The notes: generated from the letters alone by a model not told the origin. Counted from the first letter of the stretch, positions 10,611-22,927 are shown. The stretch: DNA of 64,000 bases from Posidonia oceanica (GCA_037176725.1 JAZBRS010000026.1:105755501-105819500), one strand, 5' to 3'. Program-made: numbers and translations.

Positions 10611-13600
10611 TGTAACATCTGGGAATTCATTTCCTTGTAATTATGCTTGTTTAATGAATTCCTTGACTTTGGTCGGGTGTTATTGGTCTCGCAGGCTCCA
10701 CCTGAGTTGTTGTGGACCCCATCTGTGGTTTATGTGGGTCTCCACTTGTTTTGTTGTGGTGGACTCCCACTTGTGGTGGTTGGTAGGACAGATTGTGGTT
10801 TGGTCCCTGTGTGTTTCTCTCTCTCTCTTTCTCTCCCTTCTTCTCTCTCTCTCTCTCTCTCCCTCCCTTCCTCTCTCTCTCCTTCCCACCTCCTCCCCCT
10901 CACGTGCCACTTCCCCTTTCTCTCTTCCCTTCCCCCTCCCCTCACGCACGTCTCCCCTCCTCCCACACGCACGGCTCCCTCCCCCTCCCCGGCTCGTGCC
11001 TTCTTCCTCCTCCCCTGTGCGGTGCCTTAGCCGGGCAGCCCTCTCCTCCTCTCCCCTCTCCCCACCGATCTCTCCCTCTCCTTCCTCTCCCTCCCTCCTC
11101 CTCCCCTCCTTCTTCCCCTCCCGTCCCCTTCTCCTTCCTCCTCTTCCTCTCCGCTGGTGGTTGGCGGCTGTGGTGGTGGCCGGCATGCGGTGGCAGCCAG
11201 TGGTGCGGCGAGCGACCTCCGATCGACTTCCCGGTGGAGCAGCGTGCTCGGTGTGCGTGTGGACCACCGGTGGACGGAGGTTGTCCCTTTGTCCCAAGGT
11301 ACACGTCTCGCCCTAGGAGCCTTAATATTGTAGAATTTGCCTTGCATGCTTTTCTTGCCATGATTTGTATGTTATATTTAAGTTTGGCAATTTTTAGGGA
11401 TTTATATGCATTTAGGCGAATTTAATTGGCTTCAGTAGGTTTATGGCTTGTATGTGGTTTTTCGCCGTTTGATGAGAGTGAATGCTCTCAAATGGTTTGA
11501 TTATGGTTTTATTGTGTGCCTTGCCATGTTTATATGCTATGGTAGAGATTTGGTAATTTTTAGAGATTTATTGTGGTTTTTGGTCGAATTATGGCCCGAA
11601 TGACTTAAATGCTTGAATTGTGGTTTCCCGGTGAATTCCAGTGTTTTGGGCCTCGGATTGAGGCGATTGAGATATATTTGTGTTGCTCGAGCTGAGACGC
11701 TCGTTTGCATGTGTTGCGCGCCCGGTTTGGCGTGGATTTGATATTGTTTCGGGGTTTTTATGGAATTCGACTTGAGTTTTGGATTTTCGGTGTTTTCTCG
11801 TGTTGCGTGCCTCAGAATGCCATATCGAGGGTATGGTTGCATTCTTTTTTTTATTCCGGAGATTTCGGTATATGGAACGCTCGTTTTCGAGTTTGTTTCG
11901 GCCGATCGGGGGTTTAAGTCAGTTCTTTAAGTTTTCTGAACTGACTTGGAACGGAGCCCCGTTGGTAGAACGGAGTCCCGTTTTCCCCTGGTCCGGAGTT
12001 TCGTTTGTGGAACGGAGCCCCGTTTTCTCCTGATCCGGAGTTCCGTTTGTGGAACGGAGCCCCGTTTTTCCCTGGTCCGGAGTCCCGTTTTTGTGCGGAG
12101 CCCTGTTTGCTGTAGCAAAACGGAGCGCCTGTCCAAGACGGAGCTCCGTTCCAGTCCTGAGTTGTGAACCTCAGCCTTGATCCCGCATTCTGGTGATTTT
12201 CGACGTGCTGAATCAGAGGCTGAGTGTTTTCTCAGCAAGTGTTTTCCAATGTGGTTTCCCTCGGTTGGTTTTTGAGCTTTTGTGCTTTAGCCCACGATAT
12301 TTGATAAATGTTTTCAAAGAGATTTCTGAGGAAAATATGAATGATTTGCAAATGGTTTTGCCGAGGTTTTCCGTGGTTGAAAACCTAGGAGTTGTATTGC
12401 CTAGACCCAGGAATGCGACGACGTTCCTGGTTTGTCGCACACTTTGCCTGGGTTGAGGTTTGGGAGTCGGGGTGCCGGCCGTACCTACCTGTATCGTGGT
12501 AGCAGACTCGGGAGGTATGATACTCCTACGTAGCTGGGCGTGATATCCTAGTTGTTACGGGTACGGGACTCGCCTTGTTTTGGGTGCCGACTGAGTCTAA
12601 GGGTTGGAGCCTCTAGTGGTTCGGGGCACTGGTGCTGGCTGAGCCTAGGGGTTGAAGCCTCTAGTGGTTCGAAGCACTGAGTTGAGGTCGCCGTATATTA
12701 GACGTGCCCTGTGGTTTGTCCTGAGCGAAGACAGCTCGCCCAGTTGGGGTGAGTAGCTTCCCTGGTGAGGGATTGCTTTTGAGGCGTCTCTAGTGACGAG
12801 ATGCCGGGACGGTCACGCTCCTCCACAGGGTGGGTGTTCGTGGTAGTGCAGTGAGCTGCAGGGGTGAGTCCCTGGCTACTGCTTGAGGCCAGATCGGTTG
12901 CTTGGCGCCAGGCAATACGATCAGTTGTGGTTTTATGCCCGTGGGGCTGTGTTTTGTTTGTTGCTGGCCGTATTAGGTCTTGAGCTTTGCCTGAGTTTTG
13001 CTGTGTTTGGGCCATATTGGGCCAGTTGCTTTTCGCCTGTGTATGGCGTGAGTTTGTGTTTTGTGTTTTGGGCCGTATTAGGCCAGATGTTTTCCCGCCT
13101 AATTATGGCGTGTGGTTTTGGTTTTGAGCTTTGGGCCGGTGGGCCGTTATATCGATTGTAATTTAGTTTTGCAAGGTATTTCCGCATTGTCTTGGCCAGT
13201 AGGCCAAGTGTTTTCCCAGCCTGAGGGGTTGAAGGGTTTTGCCGTGGTTTTGAGGTTTTGGGCCGGTGGGCCGTGGCTTTGTGTTTATATTTCTGGAAAC
13301 GTTTGTTTTCCCCGGTTTAGCTTGTAGACTTTGGGAAGGGTGTTTTATTATTTATATTGCTTTTTGTGGACCCAGATTTTGGAGTTTTACTGGTTGTGCC
13401 GTATTTGAGGTTTTCTGTCGGTTTCTCGCATGGTTTTGTGAGGTGTGTGCTGAGTGACGATTTCTAGGTCACTCACGTGTACTTGTTTGGTTTTCAGGTG
13501 CAGATGATTAGCTGTTTGAGTATAGTGCATATGGAGGGAGTCACGTAGCTGTCCACTGCAGGTTCCTGACATTGATATTGTTGTTAGCCTAGTGGTTTGT

Positions 13601-13676
13601 TGTAAAATTGTTGTATTTAATTAAATTTTAAATTTGTCGGGTTGTAGGTTTTGTTGGTAGCGACTCGGGTCGTACA
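10611..13676 (+). repeat. 5' LTR of element Y
   Basis: It begins TGTAACATCTGGGAATTC and ends GACTCGGGTCGTACA, directly before the primer-binding site. It includes a (CT)n-rich tract (10808-11150) and a minisatellite of about 40 bp units (11948-12140). By-eye alignment of the first about 205 bp with the 3' LTR gives 13 differences, 12 of them transitions. Confidence 0.93.
11948..12140. repeat. About 40-bp tandem repeat in Y 5' LTR
   Basis: Units of the form GGAACGGAGCCCCGTTT...CTGGTCCGGAGTTCCGTTTGT are repeated about four times. The 3' LTR (32995-33130) has about one unit fewer. In the related solo LTR at 47064-50163 the corresponding place holds an unrelated tandem sequence. Confidence 0.8.
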
Positions 13677-13680
13677 GGTT

Positions 13681-13692
13681 TGGTATCAGAGC
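13681..13692 (+). promoter_or_regulatory. Primer-binding site of element Y
   Basis: TGGTATCAGAGC lies four bases after the 5' LTR end and is complementary to the 3' end of plant initiator methionine tRNA, the usual primer of Ty3 chromoviruses. It fixes the element's orientation as plus. Confidence 0.93.
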
Positions 13693-13849
13693 CCAGGTTC
13701 ACTAGGTTGCACTAGCCTAGAAATGGTCAGTCTAGTGACTTTATAGGAAATTGCATATCATGGTTGAGTCTGCACCTGTTGTTTGGCATATATTGTTGCT
13801 TGTCTTATTGGCTGTGGTGCAGGTTTTGTTGCTTCTCTCCCGGTTCAGC

Positions 13850-14957
13850 ATGTCTCGCCGTAGTCGCCGAAAGGATAAGACCTCTGCTGAGGAACCTAGC
13901 TCTCGAAAGGAGAGTGGTTGGCAGGGTGTGCGGACGGAGTTGCAAGGCTGGATGCACGGGATCTCTTAGGCTTTTGGCAAGAGTGGCCCTGGTTGAGCGT
14001 CTGAGGGAGATTCGTGGCTTTGCCAGTTAAGCAAGCTCCACCCACCGACGTTCAAGGGTACTGGTACTCCTGAGGAGAGCGAGGCATGGCTGCGAATGAT
14101 TGAGAAGTTGTTGGATAGTTTGGCGTGCCTAGAGGAGCACTGGGTGCGGTTGGCTGCCTTTCAGCTCGACGGCGATGCCGATGAGTGGTGGAGAGCCACC
14201 AGGCGGCTGAAGTTCCCGGACTCTATAACGGTCGAGATCAAGTGGAAGGACTTCGAGGCTGCATTTCATGAGAAGTACATCCCGAGCCATGTGAGGAGCC
14301 GATTCAACCGAGAGTTATAGAGTCTGCAACAGGGCAGGATGTCTGTGGCTGAGTATGAAGCCTCTTTTGCCCGGTTGGAGAAGTTCGCCCAAGCCTTTGA
14401 TTCTGAGGAAAGGCGGGCGGAGAGATTTCTGGAAGGCCTTCAACCCAGCTTGAGGGTGAAGGTGATGGGCTGCCGCTGTGCGACGGTAGATGAGGTTGTC
14501 CAGATGGCTTTCCGCTTTGAAGAGGAGTATAACCAGTATGTGAGTGGTCACTCCAAGGGGAAGGCCAAGTTGCCCTTCACTTCCCGATTTTCTGTCTCTA
14601 GTCCACCGAGTTCCAGCGGCACGAGTAGCCCAGGGAAGAGAAAGAAGGACAGATCTGGCGGTGGTTCTGGTGCCCGGCGTAGTTTTGCTCGGGGTGGTGG
14701 TGGTGTTGGCCCTACCTCCAGCGCCCGGCACAGCTTTGCAGGAGTTGGTAGCACCGGTCCGAGTCAGGCTGCTTTGAGTGGACAGGGTAGCACCCAGTGT
14801 TTCTAGTGTGGCCAGGCGGGTCACTTTGCAGCGCACTGTCCTTGAGCACAGCAGGTGACGAATCGGAGCGGAGTAGTGTGCTACAACTGTGGGAGATCGG
14901 GACATGTGCAGAAGATGTGCCCGGATCCTCCCAAGCGAGTGGGGAATGTGCCATAGC
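13850..14957 (+). pseudogene. Y gag (degenerate, two zinc knuckles)
   Basis: The gag frame starts near the ATG at 13850 (M-S-R-R-S-R-R) and is broken by stops and frame changes before 14030. The capsid-like segment follows: A-A-F-Q-L-D-G-D-A-D-E-W-W at about 14155-14190, then M-S-V-A-E-Y-E-A-S-F near 14340 and a basic S/G-rich stretch. Two CCHC zinc knuckles are visible: C-F-stop-C-G-Q-A-G-H-F-A-A-H-C at about 14798-14838 and C-Y-N-C-G-R-S-G-H-V-Q-K-M-C at about 14881-14920. In-frame stops occur at 14318-14320 (TAG), 14804-14806 (TAG, inside the first knuckle) and 14843-14845 (TGA). Gag normally forms the particle and binds element RNA. X2 interrupts just after this segment, at 15056. Confidence 0.88.
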
Positions 14958-17900
14958 AGCCGACCTGGGGGCGTGTGTTTACTATTTCAGCTCCCGACTG
15001 TGGACCCTCTGCTAATGTTGTGGAGGGTAAGCCCCCGTAGTTTCCTTTGGGTGGTTGTTGACACCCCATTTTGACAAGTTTGAATCAGTTGGAATCTTCT
15101 GGTGACTTCTGGATCCAAACCTAGGTCAAAAACTACACAATTCCTTTTCATTCTACCCTTCAAAACAAGCCCAAACTTGACCTAAGATTACATTCCTTTC
15201 CCTAACCCAAAACTTACCCAAAAACCATAGGAAAATCCACCATCCCCAACTTAGCAAATCTACCCGAACACCTAGAAATTCTCAACCTAAAACCACTCCC
15301 AAAAATCCTAGGAAACCTAGGTAAAACTACCCTTTTTCCACACCTCAAAACCCTTCTAAAACTTTCTCAAAACTGAACCAAAACCCTAGGACCAACACTA
15401 GAAATCCTAGGCTACACACTTCTCAAAATTCACCCCTTTTCAAAACCACTAAACCCTCCTTTTACCCAAATTATCCTTTTCTCTCTCTTGGATTATTCTT
15501 TTCTCTCTCCTCTCTCTCTCTCCTGATTATCCTCCTTCTTTTCACCCCCTTCTCTCCTTTTTTCTTGCTTGGCTGTGGGCCCCATTGTGCTCCTAGCTCT
15601 TCTCAATCTCATTCCTATTTTTATCTTATTTTTAGCAATTTCCTTGACTTTCAAAATATTATTTTCTTTCAGCTCCTCTCTTTCCTATTTATTCCACCAT
15701 TTCTTCCTTTTCTTCTTCCTTTTAATTTCCTTTTCCTTTCTCTTACTAAATCCTTAAAAAACCCTTAAAAACTTTCAAAAACACTAAAACAAGGTGAAAG
15801 CAAACCAAAACCCTAAAAGAAATAATTAAAAACATTACGCAAACAATTAAAAACTTAAACCTAACTAAATCTAGCCAAAATGGAAAATCAGGAATGCAAC
15901 TTAAAAAATGCAAAAAAAATCAAAAGAAAATGCTGTAAAATCAAGAAAAAAACCAAAATGTAATCAAAACAAGTAAGAGTAAAATCCTATTAAAAACAAC
16001 CAAGAAAACACTTAAAAATGCTAAGGCAAATAATTAAGAAAAAGAGAAATCTAACTTAACGAATGTAAAAAGAACAATTCAAAAACTTAATTAAAAAATA
16101 AAAACAAACAATCAAAAATCCAAAAACACTTGGTTTAAAACTTAACAAGAAAATCTTAATTAAAAAAATTAATTAAAAGAACCCAACAAACAAAAATCAA
16201 GGACAAATTAAAAGGACTTAAGACTAAAATAAAAAATCTAAAACTCACTCTAATTAATTTAAAAACAAACTTTAAAAATCCTAACTAACATCCCAAGTAC
16301 TTAACAAGAAAAACATAATTAAACAACAACTTAAAAGACTAAACAAACATTTAATCAAAATAAAAAACAAATCAAAATAAACAAAACCCTAAAAACCCTA
16401 ATCAAAACTAAAATCCCTTTAAACCTAATTAACTAACTAAAAACAATCATTAAAGAACTTAATCAAAATCCCAACTTAAAACACAATCACTCTAAAAATC
16501 TTTCCTATTTTTATTTTATTTTATTTTATTTTTATCTAATCTATTTCTCTCCTTTCTCTTCCTCCTTTCTTTCTTCCTTTCTTTCTATTTTTTTTCTTTC
16601 TTCTTTCCTAGGCCCAGTCCGGCCCGTTCCCCTCCTTTCTTCTTCCTTTCTTTTTTTCTTTTTTTTTCCTTCTTTCGCGCAGCAGCCCGGCCCACGCCCG
16701 CACTCAGCCTCCTTCTCCCTCCTTCTTCCTCTTTTTCTTCTTCTTCCTCCACAGTTTTCTCCTGCCACCAGCTCACCCCCTTCAAATTCAATTCTTCCTC
16801 TCGATCCCATCAGCTCCAACGTCTGGCCTCCTCTCTCGCGTCTCAGCGGCATCTCCGGGACATTAATTGCCAGTCCCCTTGCCGTCCTTCGCTGCCAGCA
16901 ACAGCTGCCTCCCGCCGGTGGAGAATTTGAATCCACCGCGCGTCTCGACCCTCCAGCAGCTAATAAAGCCTCTCCTTCACCTCCTCTTCGTGGCTTTTTT
17001 TTTTCGTCGTCCAGGAGAGAGTGAGAGAATCCAGAGCCCTGAGAGCATCCAAATCCTCTCCTTCTTCCACTGAAACACTCAGCTCTTCCTCCTCCTTCTT
17101 TCCACTGAAACCAGAGCCTCCATCTCCACCCGAACCACTCACAATTCACCCCCCAATCTCACCCAGAACTCCAGCATTCCTTCCCTTCCTTCCATGACCA
17201 GAGCCATCCCTGAAAACACCCCCAGTCACCCTGAAAACACAGCAGCAACCCAACGCCACTCCTTCCAAAATTGCCACCTCTACTGAACTCCAAATCTTCC
17301 CAAACTTCTCCCAGTAAACCACAAGAACACCACCATTTTAGACCACCTGAACCCCAGCCTTCTCCCCCCTCACAGCCCGATTACTCCACAACAAACACCA
17401 ATCCCGATTCTGACCAGAAATCACCTTCATCAGCAAACTTCTTCTCCAGTCCATCACGACCCAATTCAACCACCCAGAAACACTCACCAGACCTTCAGAA
17501 GTTCGCCGGCACCCTCCAACTGGTCTGAGGGGCAGTACATCACCACCCCCACCTCCTGCTGCCTTCTGTGAACCCATAGAAGTGATCCTCCGCTCCAGCC
17601 GTCGAAGCTCTACTCCGAGCGTCCAGGAAGCTCTGGAGCACTCCGCTGACCAGTTCCCAGCGCTCCCGAGTCGTCGACAGCGCCTGCAACCGCCGGACGA
17701 CCACCGCCGGCAAGCACTGGATCAGCCTACGTCGGGGGAGCTCTCCGGACGTCGAAACAAGTATTGCTCCACGCCATTAGTTTAGTTTTTTCCTCTTCTT
17801 GCTTTCCGGCCCTTAGTTTAGCCTTCTGTCCCCTCCTGCTCCGAGTCGTCATCGCCGGCGACTCCCTCTTCTCTGGCGAGCTCTGAGCTTGGATTGCCGC

Positions 17901-18639
17901 TCCAGCTACGTAACCAGTCGCCGACCATCCCCCGAGAACCGCTCGACCTCCAGGAGTACTCTGGTGGCCTCAGAATGCCACGACGTCGCCGTTCCCGTCT
18001 GCTCTACCTCCGGACAGCTCTGCAGTGCTCCGACGTCTTCTCCGACCTGCTCCGAGCCCCGTCGCCGCTCCCCGACGCAGCCCAGACCTCCGCCGAGCTC
18101 CGGAGAGCATCGCCGCCGCGTCTGCGCCTCTCCAGCACCCCCTCTCTCCTTCTCCGGGCAATGGTAGCATTTTGCTACAGTGCCTGGTTTTTTCTTCTAA
18201 ACACTGTAGCTTTATTTTTGCTTACCATGCTTATTTTGCCAAATATTGCATATCTGCCTCGCTTTCTTGCTTTATTGCGTTCTGGTCCTGCCCCTGTTTA
18301 AAGTTCATTTAATTTTGCATTTAAATCTTATGATATTGCATGAAAAACTTAAAAAATTGATTAATTGCATGTTAGTCCTTCTACAGTGTTTCTCTTCAGT
18401 GTTTTTTAAAGTTCTGGTCCTCTAGTTCTTTATTATTGCATGTTAGTCCTTCGGTTGATAATATGATTTAATGTTCTAATTTGATCTTGATAAATTGCAT
18501 TTTTAGTCCCTGCTGTTTTCCTTATTTACAGTTTAGTCCTCTGATCTGTTAACTTAGGTTTTTATTTTTCAATTTATCTTACTGCATTGCATCATTTCCC
18601 TCATATTTTATGATTTTTGCATATAGGTCCTTCATCAAT

Positions 18640-18980
18640 GCACAGCATACATTTAAATGCATATTTTGCTTATAAAATTGCATTTTTGACCTACATGATT
18701 TAAAAATTACATATAGATCCTCTGCTTGTCCTTTAAATGCATATTTTGCTTATAAAATTGCATTTTTGACCCTGCATGATTTAAAAATTGCATATAGGTC
18801 CTCTGCCTATCATTTAAATGCATATTTTGCTTATAAAATTACATTTTTGACCCTACATGATTTAAAAAGAGCACATAGGTCCTCTGCATGCTTATAAAAG
18901 TCATTTAAACGCACATTTTGCTTATAAAATTACATTTTAGACCCTACATATTTGAAAAATTGCATATAAGCCTCTTATTT
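18640..18980. repeat. 81-bp tandem repeat in X2
   Basis: ATATTTTGCTTATAAAATTGCATTTTTGACC recurs at about 18661, 18741 and 18822, with a more diverged copy near 18914, alternating with CATATAGGTCCTCTGC. It is a diverged minisatellite of about four units, spaced 80-81 bp and then about 92 bp. Confidence 0.8.
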
Positions 18981-20020
18981 GCATTCTCAGACCACTGTTT
19001 TGCTTGCAAAATTGCATTTTAGACCTTTTGATTTCAAAATTGCATGCCAATCTCCCATATGATTTCAAAACTTGTCCTGATGCATGTTTATCTTATAAAA
19101 TTGCATTTTGAACCTTGTATTTTGCAAAATTGCATTCAGACCCCCTAGTTTTCAAAAACTTTGCATAAAAGTCCCAAACTTTTCAAGATTCTTGCATTTA
19201 GACCCCCACTTTTCCAAAATTGCATATAAGGTCCTAGTTTTCTGAAAAATCTTACCTAAGTCTTTTCTTGTATTCTGCATGCATTGCACTCACGCATTCT
19301 TGCATTTTGGCATTCCTGCACACACTTAGGCACATTTAGCTCTCATTTGCTTAGGAGGACCTGTTGTGCACCTCCTTAGGACCTCCTGTACACCTAGATC
19401 CATTCTTCTCCCCTGTTCTGGCCCCTCTGTCTTGAAGCTGGAATATCTTCAGATCCGGTCGTTGGATCTTCTCAACCAAGCTACCTGGACGACCCCGGCG
19501 GAGTGCTCTTCAGCATGAACCAAGCAGATTTCAGATCAGGCTTAAGATTTCCAAGGTAAGTCCTCCTGAACCCTTGTACAGCATTCATTTACACACCATT
19601 TGCATTCCATGCATTGTTTTTGCTTTCTGGTTTCCCGAGCATGTAGAATAAGACTTCCTCTTCTTATCTATCAACTCTGCTTCCTCTTTTCACGTACTCT
19701 CAGTGTTTTGTGTTGCGTTTCCCCTGAATTCACCACTAATTGCGACTTTCTTCCCTCTTTTCCAATATCCGATCGCATCACGAGCTTCTGACAGCGTGCG
19801 AGACACGTCGTGGGACATTTTGGTGGGAAACAGTAACAAAACAGTGGTAATCCTTCCACTTGCTTTCCTTCCCCTTTGTAGGTCTTCACACCTAATTTCC
19901 GTGGTCTTTAAATGGCACTCGTTCTCACACTTGCGCTATTTACCTCTTATTTACTTCTCCTGCTCTTTTTCTTAGCATTTGCATATGCATGGTTTTATCG
20001 ATGCTTTATTTCGCCTGCTT

Positions 20021-20545
20021 TGGCACCGTTTCGCGTGCCCGCTTTGTTTTTGACACTGTTTTGCGTGCCCGCTTTGCTTTTGCCACCGTTTCGCGTGTCC
20101 GCTTTACTTTTGGCACCGTTTCGCGTGTCTGCTCTGTTTTTGACACCATTTCGCGTGTCCGCTTTGTTTTTGGCACCGTTTTGCGTGTCCGCTTTGCTTT
20201 TGGCACCGTTTCGCGTGCCGTTCTTGTTTCTTGCACCGTTTTACGTGCTGCCTTTGTTTTCTCGCACCGTTTCGTGTGCCGCTTTGTTTTCTGCACCGTT
20301 TTGCGTGCCATTCTTATTTCTTGTACCATTCTGCGTGCTGGCTTTGTTTTCTCGCACCGTTTCGCGTGCCGTCTTGTTTTCTCGCATCGTTTCGCGTGTC
20401 ACTTTGTTTTCTGCACCGTTTTGCGTGCCGTTCTTGTTTCTTGCACCATGCTGCGTGCTGGCTTTGTTTTCTCGCACCGTTTCGCGTGTCGTCTTGTTTT
20501 CTTGCACCGTTTCGCGTGTCGCTCTCGTTTCTTGCGTTGTTTTGC
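20021..20545. repeat. 30-bp minisatellite with 120-bp higher-order unit in X2
   Basis: About 17 head-to-tail units of roughly 30 bp with the consensus GCACCGTTTCGCGTG followed by CCGCTTTGTTTTC. In the right half a four-unit block of about 120 bp is itself repeated (from about 20297 and from about 20417). Because 30 is a multiple of three, several frames stay open across the array. X3 keeps a shorter, diverged version on the minus strand (about 23880-24120). There are no unique spacers, so it is not a CRISPR array. Confidence 0.9.
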
Positions 20546-21217
20546 GTGTTTTATGCCGTTTTCTCTTGCATGTCGCCTACATTTCTTGGTTTTATCGCCG
20601 TTTTGCTTTTCCGTCTGCATTTGCATATAGGGCAGTGATGCTTACTGCCTTGAGTTCTCACGAGTCAGGTTTCGCCCGGTTCGGAACACAAACAGCGTTG
20701 CTGAGCATTTAGACTGCATGTTTACTTTCCTTGCATTGCATCCCACCACTTAGAGCACACTTATAAGCATTCATTCAGGCATTCATTGGCATTTAGGCAT
20801 TCAAACCTGCATTTCCCTGCGTATGCGAGCGTAAGCCTATAAAGACCGATTCTCGGGCGTGTCGGGGGTGCCTAAAACCTTCCCCGCATGTAACAGGAGT
20901 CATTGCCCCATCTTTTGGCCCGCAATGACCATATTGCCCTTATCCTAGGCATGAGTTATATCATTTGCATTTGTTTTCTTTTGCATTGCTTTGCATTGCA
21001 TCGTTTGCTTGGTTTTGCGTGTTAACTTATGCATTTCCCTCGGTTTTCCTTGTCTCCCGATAATAGACACGGTGGCGACTCTGAATTGTCTTATCCTTTT
21101 CTTTTCTTATCTTTTCTCCTCTGTTTTAAGTGTTTTCGAGTTGAGTCCTCCTCCTCGGACATAGCCGCTAATAGTAAACTTGATTCTGATTGGGATTACT
21201 ACAGTGGTGTGACCCAT

Positions 21218-21254
21218 TGTTGCTGTTGTTGTTGCTGTTGCTGTTGTTGTTGTT
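21218..21254. repeat. TTG/CTG trinucleotide microsatellite
   Basis: A run of mixed TTG and CTG triplets, about 12 units, lies just after the right target-site copy of X2, in the gag-protease linker of element Y. It reads as poly-Cys or poly-Leu depending on the frame. It is probably a local slippage expansion. Confidence 0.85.
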
Positions 21255-21259
21255 TCTTT

Positions 21260-22927
21260 CTCCCTGTAATATGAACCTTGTTGTTTAATGGGGATGCTGT
21301 TGGTTGTGCTTTGGCCTTAGGTTCTTATCTTGTGGTGGGCCGAATGGCTAAAGTTCTGTTTGACTCAGGGAGAACTTTCTCTTTTGTCTCTAAGTCTTTT
21401 GCGGTGGAGCTGGATGATGTACCAGCCAGGTTAGCTTTCCACTTGGAGGTGGTAATGCTGCTGGGTGAGCACAGTTTGGCGTGGAGATATCTGCCATCTG
21501 TCGATCTAGAGCTGAATGGCCGAGAGTTCGATGCTACTCTCATCCTCATGAGTATGAATGAGTATGATGTTATCTTGGGCATGGACTGGCTGGGCTAATA
21601 TTCTGCTTTGATCGATTGTACTCGCAGGAGGATTTTCTTTGGTGCTGCTGAGGCTGGTTCCTTCTTTGTGCAAGGTGTGCGCCAGGGTGAGCCTAAGCTT
21701 GTTATTTCTGTTGTGAAGGCTTACAAGTCTTTGGCTCGGGGTTGTGTGAGGTACCTTGCTAGTGTGGTTACCTCCCCTTCTCCGGAGTCGGGTGTTCACA
21801 ACATATCTGTTGTGTGTGAATATCTCAACGTTTTCCCAAATGATTTGCTTGGCATGCCGCCTTATAGGAAAGTAGAGTTCTTTATTGAGCTGACACTGGA
21901 CAGTGGTGCTATTGCGAAGAATCCTTATCGGATGGCGCTAGCCGAGTTGCGGGAGCTCAAGGCCCAGCTGCAGGAGTTGTTGGACAAGGGATTCATCAGG
22001 CCAAGTGTGTCTCCGTGGGAGCACCTGTCTTGTTCGTCCGTAAGAAGGATGGTTCACTCCGATTGTGTATAGACTATCGGATGTTGAATCAGCTTACAGT
22101 GAAGAACAAGTATCTCTTGCCCCGTGTTGAAGACCTGTTTGACCAGTTGCAGTCTGTTTCCATCTTCTCGAAAATTGATCTGAGATCAGGATATCACCAG
22201 TTGAGGATCCCTGATTCAGACATTCAGAAGACTGCTTTGCGGACGCGGTATGGCCATTTTGAGTTCGTGATTATGCCCTTCGGCTTAACCAACGCCCCTG
22301 CCGCATTCATGGAATTGATGAACCGGATCTTCAGGCCTTTCTTGGACCAGTTTGTGGTGGTCTTTGTAGACGACATCTTGGTCTACACTTTAGATGAGGT
22401 AGCTCATGCCCAACATCTGAGGGCGGTGCTAGATGTTCTGAGGCAGCACTAGCTGTATGCCAAGTTCTCCAAGTGTGAGTTCTGGTTGAGGGAGGTTATG
22501 TTCTTAGGCCACCTTATCTCTGCAGACAGCGTCAAAGTTGATCCTGCCAAGGTTGAGGTAGTTAGCAATTGGCAGAGACCCAGGAGTGTGAATGAGATTA
22601 GAAGTTTCCTAGGATTGGCAGGTTACTACAGGAGGTTTATCAAGGATTTCTCTTCTATTGCTTCATCCTTGACAGCTCTCACCAAGGAAGGGGTTCCGTT
22701 TATTTGGGACCAAGGTTGTGAGGCGAGTTTCAATGAGTTGAAGGCTCGTCTGACTTCTGCTCCTGTTCTGACCTTGCCATCTGGTAGTGGTGGCTTCACT
22801 GTTTATAGTGATGCTAGTGGTGTTGGGTTGGGTAGTGTTCTGATGCAGCGTGGCAATGTTGTGGCTTATGCTTCCCATAAGTTGAAAGACCACGAGAAGA
22901 ACTACCCTACCCATGATCTTGAGATGG
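21260..22927 (+). pseudogene. Y protease, reverse transcriptase and start of RNase H (degenerate)
   Basis: The aspartic protease segment is at 21270-21600, with active-site triad L-F-D-S-G-R near 21356 and M-D-W-L-G near 21583, ended by TAA at 21596-21598. The reverse transcriptase follows (about 21820-22560): the frame shifts by one base near 22017, after S-P-W. Then come [33 protein letters not shown] and the catalytic F-V-D-D at about 22364. TAG at 22450-22452 breaks the thumb. RNase H begins at about 22780 ([10 protein letters not shown]) and is cut at 22927/22933 by element Z, continuing at 29845. The enzyme normally copies element RNA to DNA; this copy cannot be translated through. Confidence 0.92.

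Larger units (their letters stand above)
15056..21203 (+). mobile_element. Giant solo LTR X2 (6.1 kb), inserted in Y
   Basis: The unit starts TGTTGACACCCCATTTTGAC and ends GATTACTACA, flanked by a perfect duplication GTGGT (15051-15055 and 21204-21208). X3 has the same two ends in opposite orientation. Internal order: AACCCTAG-rich start, pyrimidine-rich tract (15470-15760), A-rich tract (15770-16500), GC-rich block (16600-18160), a TGCATTTAAA-rich region with an 81-bp tandem repeat, a 30-bp minisatellite, then the shared core (about 20830-21075) ending TGGTGGCGACTCTG. There is no coding domain, no internal LTR boundary and no second copy, so I call it a solo LTR. LTRs of 5-6 kb are known for Ogre/Tat Ty3 elements; that affiliation is inference. 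Confidence 0.8.

Noticed and set aside
10366..11425. Overlapping long frames on both strands
   Set aside because: They arise from purine-rich and (CT)n low-complexity sequence across the X1/Y boundary and in the Y LTR; the same occurs at 31559-32473 and 49431-50183.
20021..20545. CRISPR-like regular repeats
   Set aside because: Units are contiguous with no unique spacers, in plant nuclear DNA; it is a minisatellite.
19912..20712. 266-codon open frame with 10-residue repeats
   Set aside because: It is produced by the 30-bp minisatellite in X2; several other frames, some on the opposite strand, are equally open.
21218..21254. Poly-Cys protein segment
   Set aside because: It is a TTG/CTG microsatellite next to an insertion point in a dead retrotransposon.
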